From: Glutamicibacter sp. JC586
GTDB lineage: Bacteria; Actinomycetota; Actinomycetes; Actinomycetales; Micrococcaceae
Direction of reading: 5' to 3'
Length of the DNA stretch: 64,000 nucleotides
NCBI RefSeq assembly: GCF_009805585.1
Contig: NZ_VHIN01000017.1
Coordinates: 124,001 to 188,000 of the forward strand
Both the position numbers and the translations under genes were made by a program. Numbering within the stretch: position 1 is the stretch's first letter; every line of letters begins with the position of its first letter. This document shows positions 62,406 through 64,000 of the stretch, one piece after another. Below the pieces are notes generated by a model. The model was not told the DNA's origin and ran no database searches. It worked only from the letters and a program-made list of their open reading frames with translations.

Positions 62406-63779
62406 ATGGCAGATCATCAGTTTGGATTCCGCACCCGCGCATTGCACGCCGGTGGCACCCCCGATGCCGAGCACGGCGCCCGCGCAGTGCCCATCTATCA
62501 GAGCACCTCATTCGTCTTCAAAGATGCCGATGACGCAGCCAACCTCTTCGCATTGCAGAAGTACGGCAACATCTACTCGCGCATCGGCAACCCGACCGTC
62601 GCTGCTTTTGAGGAGCGCATGGCTTCCCTGGAAGGCGGCATCGGTGCAGTAGCCACCGGTTCCGGCATGGCCGCCGAGTTCGTCACCTTCGCCGCCCTTG
62701 CCCAGGCCGGGGACCACATCGTGGCCTCCTCCAAGCTCTACGGCGGCACCATTACCCAGCTGGACGTCTCACTGCGCCGCTTCGGCATCAACACCACCTT
62801 CATCGACTCCAATGATCCAGCCGACTTCGAGGCCGCCATCCAGGAGAACACCAAAGCCGTCTACACCGAAGTGGTAGCCAACCCTTCGGGCGATATCGCC
62901 GATCTCAAGGGCCTGGCCGAGGTGGCGCACCGCCACCTGATCCCGCTGGTCGTCGACTCCACACTCACTCCCCCATACATCCTGCGGCCAATCGAGCACG
63001 GTGCCGATATCGTGATTCATTCGGCCACTAAGTTCATCGGCGGCCACGGCACGACCCTTGGCGGCGTCGTCGTGGAGTCCGGCAAGTTCAACTGGGGCAA
63101 CGGTAAGTTCCCGGCCATGACCGAACCGGTAGCCAGCTACGGCAACGTTTCTTGGTGGGATAACTTCGGCGAGTACGGATTCTTGACCAAACTGCGTAGC
63201 GAACAACTGCGCGACTTCGGCCCGGCCCTGCCAGCCCAGTCGGCATTCCAGCTGCTCCAAGGCCTAGAGACACTGCCTCAGCGCATGGATAATCACTTGG
63301 CCAATGCCAAGCAGGTTGCCGCATGGTTGGAAGCCGACCCACGGGTCACCTACGTGAACTACGCAGGTCTGCAATCGCACCCGCAGCATGCACATGCCAA
63401 GGAACTACTGCCGATGGGTGTCGGCTCGGTCTTTAGCTTCGGCGTAAAGGGCGGCCGCGAGGCCGGCTCCAAGTTCATTGAAGCTTTGCAACTGGCCAGT
63501 CACCTGGCCAATATTGGCGATGCCCGCACCCTGGTGCTTCACCCCGCATCCACCACACACCAGCAGCTGAGCGCTGATCAGCTGGTTGCTGCCGGTGTTC
63601 CTGAAGACCTGATCCGCCTATCGGTGGGTCTGGAAGATGTCGAGGACATCCTTTGGGATCTGGATCAGGCACTAACCGCTTCGCAGGAAGCCGTTGCTGG
63701 TTCTGCCGAAGAATTCGCGGCACCAACCTATGACGGTGCAGCTTGCGCCATTCCTGCAGCACCGAAGGGAGCCAACTAA
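62406..63779 (+). CDS. metY: O-acetylhomoserine/O-acetylserine sulfhydrylase (homocysteine synthase)
   Basis: A PLP enzyme, 457 residues, that makes homocysteine from O-acetylhomoserine and sulfide. The N-terminus FGFRTRALHAGGTPDAEHGARAVPIYQSTSFVF-type segment (here starting QFGFRTRALHAGG), YSRIGNPTVAAFEERMASLEGG, and the PLP lysine K209 in HSATKFIGGHGTTLGG are diagnostic of the MetY group of the Cys/Met family. It is the assimilating end of the sulfur regulon and lies behind an S-box riboswitch. Its TAA overlaps the ATG of the next gene (TAATG), so a CoA-binding protein is co-translated. Confidence 0.95.
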   Translation: MADHQFGFRTRALHAGGTPDAEHGARAVPIYQSTSFVFKDADDAANLFALQKYGNIYSRIGNPTVAAFEERMASLEGGIGAVATGSGMAAEFVTFAALAQAGDHIVASSKLYGGTITQLDVSLRRFGINTTFIDSNDPADFEAAIQENTKAVYTEVVANPSGDIADLKGLAEVAHRHLIPLVVDSTLTPPYILRPIEHGADIVIHSATKFIGGHGTTLGGVVVESGKFNWGNGKFPAMTEPVASYGNVSWWDNFGEYGFLTKLRSEQLRDFGPALPAQSAFQLLQGLETLPQRMDNHLANAKQVAAWLEADPRVTYVNYAGLQSHPQHAHAKELLPMGVGSVFSFGVKGGREAGSKFIEALQLASHLANIGDARTLVLHPASTTHQQLSADQLVAAGVPEDLIRLSVGLEDVEDILWDLDQALTASQEAVAGSAEEFAAPTYDGAACAIPAAPKGAN

Positions 63780-64000
63780 TGAGCACCACCGAACGCACCT
63801 GGGAAGGTCCGGGCGCAGCCGAACGTCTGGGCATCCTGCGCGACACCAAGACCATTGCCATCGTGGGCGCATCGAACAAGCCCTCGCGTGCCAGCTACTT
63901 CGTCGCGACCTACCTGCTGTCCTCGTCCAAGTACAAGGTGTACTTCATCAACCCGGTACTCGATGAGATCCTGGGCCAGCCGGTCTACAAGTCCCTGGCA
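63779..64000 (+). CDS. CoA-binding domain protein, 5' part (runs off the window)
   Basis: The first 74 codons of a YccU-type protein: WEGPGAAERLGILRDTKTIAIVGASNKPSRASYFVATYLL, then YKVYFINPVLDEILGQPVYKSL, the usual first half of the CoA-binding fold. Coupled to metY by TAATG. Actinobacteria often place such a gene behind metY, perhaps marking a link to sulfur metabolism. A paralogue is at 37946-38362. Confidence 0.88.
   Translation, partial: MSTTERTWEGPGAAERLGILRDTKTIAIVGASNKPSRASYFVATYLLSSSKYKVYFINPVLDEILGQPVYKSLA

Noticed and set aside
1-64000. Search for tRNA, rRNA and CRISPR arrays
   Set aside because: No cloverleaf-like tRNA sequence, rRNA segment or regularly spaced repeat was noticed by eye; a dedicated tRNA and CRISPR scan would be needed to exclude them fully.

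Overview
The window looks like chromosome of a Gram-positive actinobacterium of the Micrococcaceae (an Arthrobacter/Glutamicibacter-type organism). This rests on moderately high GC, a PurS-PurQ-PurL split FGAM synthase, a FurA-KatG pair, an LAxTG-type wall-anchored nucleotidase, a dnaX-recR-lysC backbone and S-box riboswitches of an actinobacterial style. The assignment is made by reading the proteins; no database was searched.

Layout. 1-7.8 kb: end of dnaX, recR (with an extra tail), a MarR-controlled DHA2 efflux pump and lysC. 7.8-10.1 kb: an accessory island inside the terminator region between lysC and phoD. It has near-identical 24-bp direct repeats at its edges, a decayed IS30-type transposase, a three-gene operon for a secreted bacteriocin-like precursor plus two tiny membrane proteins, and a decayed IS3-type OrfA. 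10.2-16.6 kb: phoD, an aminoglycoside-phosphotransferase-like kinase, and a CitA/CitB-type two-component system divergent from a CitMHS citrate transporter. 16.7-27.3 kb: DinB-like protein, a putative 3-methyladenine glycosylase, an SSI-like protease-inhibitor lipoprotein, NhaP antiporter, rlmC, an ankyrin lipoprotein, a YchJ-family protein, the purSQL operon and gtrA. 27.4-37.1 kb: a luciferase-like monooxygenase with an NADP/F420-type reductase, an RclA-like flavoprotein, a yjdM gene broken by a stop codon, a siderophore-interacting protein, two lipoproteins and a wall-anchored UshA-type nucleotidase. 37.2-38.4 kb: three small housekeeping-type proteins.

38.4-52.5 kb is a sulfur-acquisition region. 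Three SAM-I (S-box) riboswitches precede metNIQ plus an acyl-CoA-dehydrogenase-like/FMN-monooxygenase pair, a second paralogous pair, and, oddly, an acetyl-CoA synthetase gene preceded by what reads as the amputated N-terminus of an ABC ATPase. A gamma-glutamyltransferase sits between the two monooxygenase blocks. A fourth S-box riboswitch at 62.2 kb precedes metY. Together these form a coherent regulon expected to switch on when SAM is low: take up methionine-like compounds, release sulfur from organosulfur compounds, and re-assimilate sulfide into homocysteine.

52.6-62.1 kb: a BCCT transporter, furA-katG with a probable leaderless furA promoter, an MHS-family symporter divergent from an AroE-family dehydrogenase (likely shikimate/quinate use), an ogt gene overlapped by an ECF-like sigma factor gene, and a histidine phosphatase. 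The window closes with metY and the start of a CoA-binding protein. No tRNA, rRNA or CRISPR array was seen.
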